A program made the position numbers and the translations under genes. A stretch of 7,285 bases of DNA from Paracoccaceae bacterium (GTDB taxonomy: Bacteria; Pseudomonadota; Alphaproteobacteria; Rhodobacterales; Rhodobacteraceae), in contig PXDM01000328.1 in NCBI GenBank assembly GCA_003565055.1, forward strand, positions 1 through 7,285, given 5' to 3'. Shown here piece by piece: positions 6,618 to 7,285 of this stretch. The first letter of the stretch is position 1. Every line of letters starts with the position of its first letter. The notes under the pieces are model-generated. The model ran no database searches and was not told the origin of the DNA. It saw only the letters and a list, made by a program, of their open reading frames with translations.

Positions 6618-6963
6618 TCTTTCAATGCGTTGATCATGGGCCCCGGCGGCTACAAGTTCAGAGCAATTGCGCACTCCTAGCAGGCTGCTTCTTTGGTTGC
6701 CGCCCAAGATGCAAGAGGTTTCTGAACCTGTCGGTGCGTGATCGAGTGCGGTCTTCTTTCAGGCCTTGATGTGCGGCACTTCGAGAGGCCGCGGGCCGGT
6801 ATGGTGATCAGCGGATCTGGTCCACATCTGAAATGAGAGCTTTGCGCTCGCAGCAGCCTACTGGTTTTCCTGATCCCGATCTGTTCGATCGTTGCGCCCA
6901 TTCAGGTCGTCGACTTCTCACACTCCCCCTTGGCACCGTTGCTGGCTGGTCACGACACGGTGG
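6618..6963. other. Gene-free stretch, probably the 3' non-coding end of the IS110-family element
   Basis: No reading frame here has a ribosome binding site or recognisable protein motif on either strand. Read on the minus strand it directly follows the transposase stop, and IS110-family elements can carry a non-coding end of a few hundred bases that may encode the guiding bridge RNA. I could not fix the element's outer border; it may lie near 6675. An imperfect inverted pair, AGCAGGCTGCT near 6679-6689 and AGCAGCCTACT near 6851-6861, is present but unconvincing. Confidence 0.45.
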
Positions 6964-7285
6964 TCATGCAGTCGCCAACGCCGGATCCCGGTAATCCTCG
7001 TTCTTCGTCAGCATCGCCCAGATCTGCCGCGCCATTCTGTTGGCCAGCGCGATCCCGACCAACATCTTGGGCTTGCGCATGAGCTTGCGACCCAGCCAGC
7101 TCTCGGCGGGCACTTTATCGCGCGCTCGGCCCGTGATGCGACTCATCGCGCCGATGATCAGCAGCCGACGGATGTCGTTCTGCCCGGCCTTGCTCATCCG
7201 GTCCAGCCGCGCCTTACCCCCTGTCGAGTGCTGGCGCGACACCAGCCCCAGCCAGGCCGCGAAGTCCCGGCCCGATTTGAACTGC
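6964..7285 (-). CDS. IS110-family transposase, C-terminal part (runs off the window)
   Basis: On the minus strand the frame is open from the window edge (first whole codon at 7284-7282) to a TGA at 6966-6964, giving 107 residues. It starts Q-F-K-S-G-R-D-F-A-A-W-L-G-L, then S-R-Q-H-S-T-G-G-K, R-M-S-K-A-G-Q-N-D-I-R-R-L-L-I-I-G-A-M, and ends I-A-L-A-N-R-M-A-R-Q-I-W-A-M-L-T-K. This is the classic Transposase_20 (IS116/IS110/IS902) domain. The S-T-G-G-K region is where the family's C-terminal domain carries its conserved serine. A shorter frame starting at ATG 7242 is contained within it and is not the true start. The visible part has no frameshift and no stop, so the element may be intact. It points towards the lasso cluster and forms its right border. 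Confidence 0.9.
   Translation of the reverse strand, partial: QFKSGRDFAAWLGLVSRQHSTGGKARLDRMSKAGQNDIRRLLIIGAMSRITGRARDKVPAESWLGRKLMRKPKMLVGIALANRMARQIWAMLTKNEDYRDPALATA

Noticed and set aside
6677..6901. A 74-residue minus-strand frame between B2 and the IS110 transposase.
   Set aside because: Its composition is unlike a protein family I know and it lies in the likely non-coding end of the IS element.

Overview
The window holds what looks like a complete lasso-peptide biosynthetic gene cluster, all on the + strand and bounded by two insertion-sequence remnants. GC-rich codon use and the style of the two IS fragments suggest an alphaproteobacterium, plausibly of the Rhodobacterales. That placement is an impression from the sequence, not a search result.

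Layout. Positions 1-142 are the tail of an IS3-family element: the transposase C-terminus, then a probable terminal repeat. Positions 143-246 are a short leader ending in a good ribosome binding site. The genes follow in the order N-D-C-A-K-B1-B2: nucleotidyltransferase (247-1398), ABC exporter (1395-3074), asparagine-synthetase-like lasso cyclase (3071-4942), precursor peptide (4962-5129, too short for routine gene calling), HPr-kinase-like protein (5237-5887), PqqD-like leader-recognition protein (5893-6186) and transglutaminase-like leader peptidase (6183-6617). Positions 6618-6963 carry no gene I can support and probably include the 3' non-coding end of an IS110-family element. The C-terminus of its transposase lies on the minus strand from 6964 and runs out of the window.

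How the genes work together. The 55-residue precursor carries the leader signature Y-x2-P-x-L-x3-G-x5-T. Threonine at the penultimate leader position predicts the 19-residue core GGSGTASEDSSSPLGQRRP. B1 should bind the leader and present it to B2, which removes it. C should activate the side chain of Glu8 or Asp9 and join it to the freed amino group of Gly1, giving an 8- or 9-residue ring around the tail. D should export the product. N and K are tailoring enzymes of the kind seen in paeninodin-like clusters. Four-base ATGA overlaps (N/D, D/C, B1/B2) and short gaps indicate one transcript, with a possible hairpin after the precursor gene that could set the ratio of precursor to downstream enzymes.

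Oddities. The core ends in proline, although the characterised lasso kinases phosphorylate a C-terminal serine. The kinase gene has no clear start and seems to lack its N-terminal part. The precursor and the start of the kinase gene are much poorer in GC than their neighbours. No lasso isopeptidase or TonB receptor is present, unlike many proteobacterial clusters.
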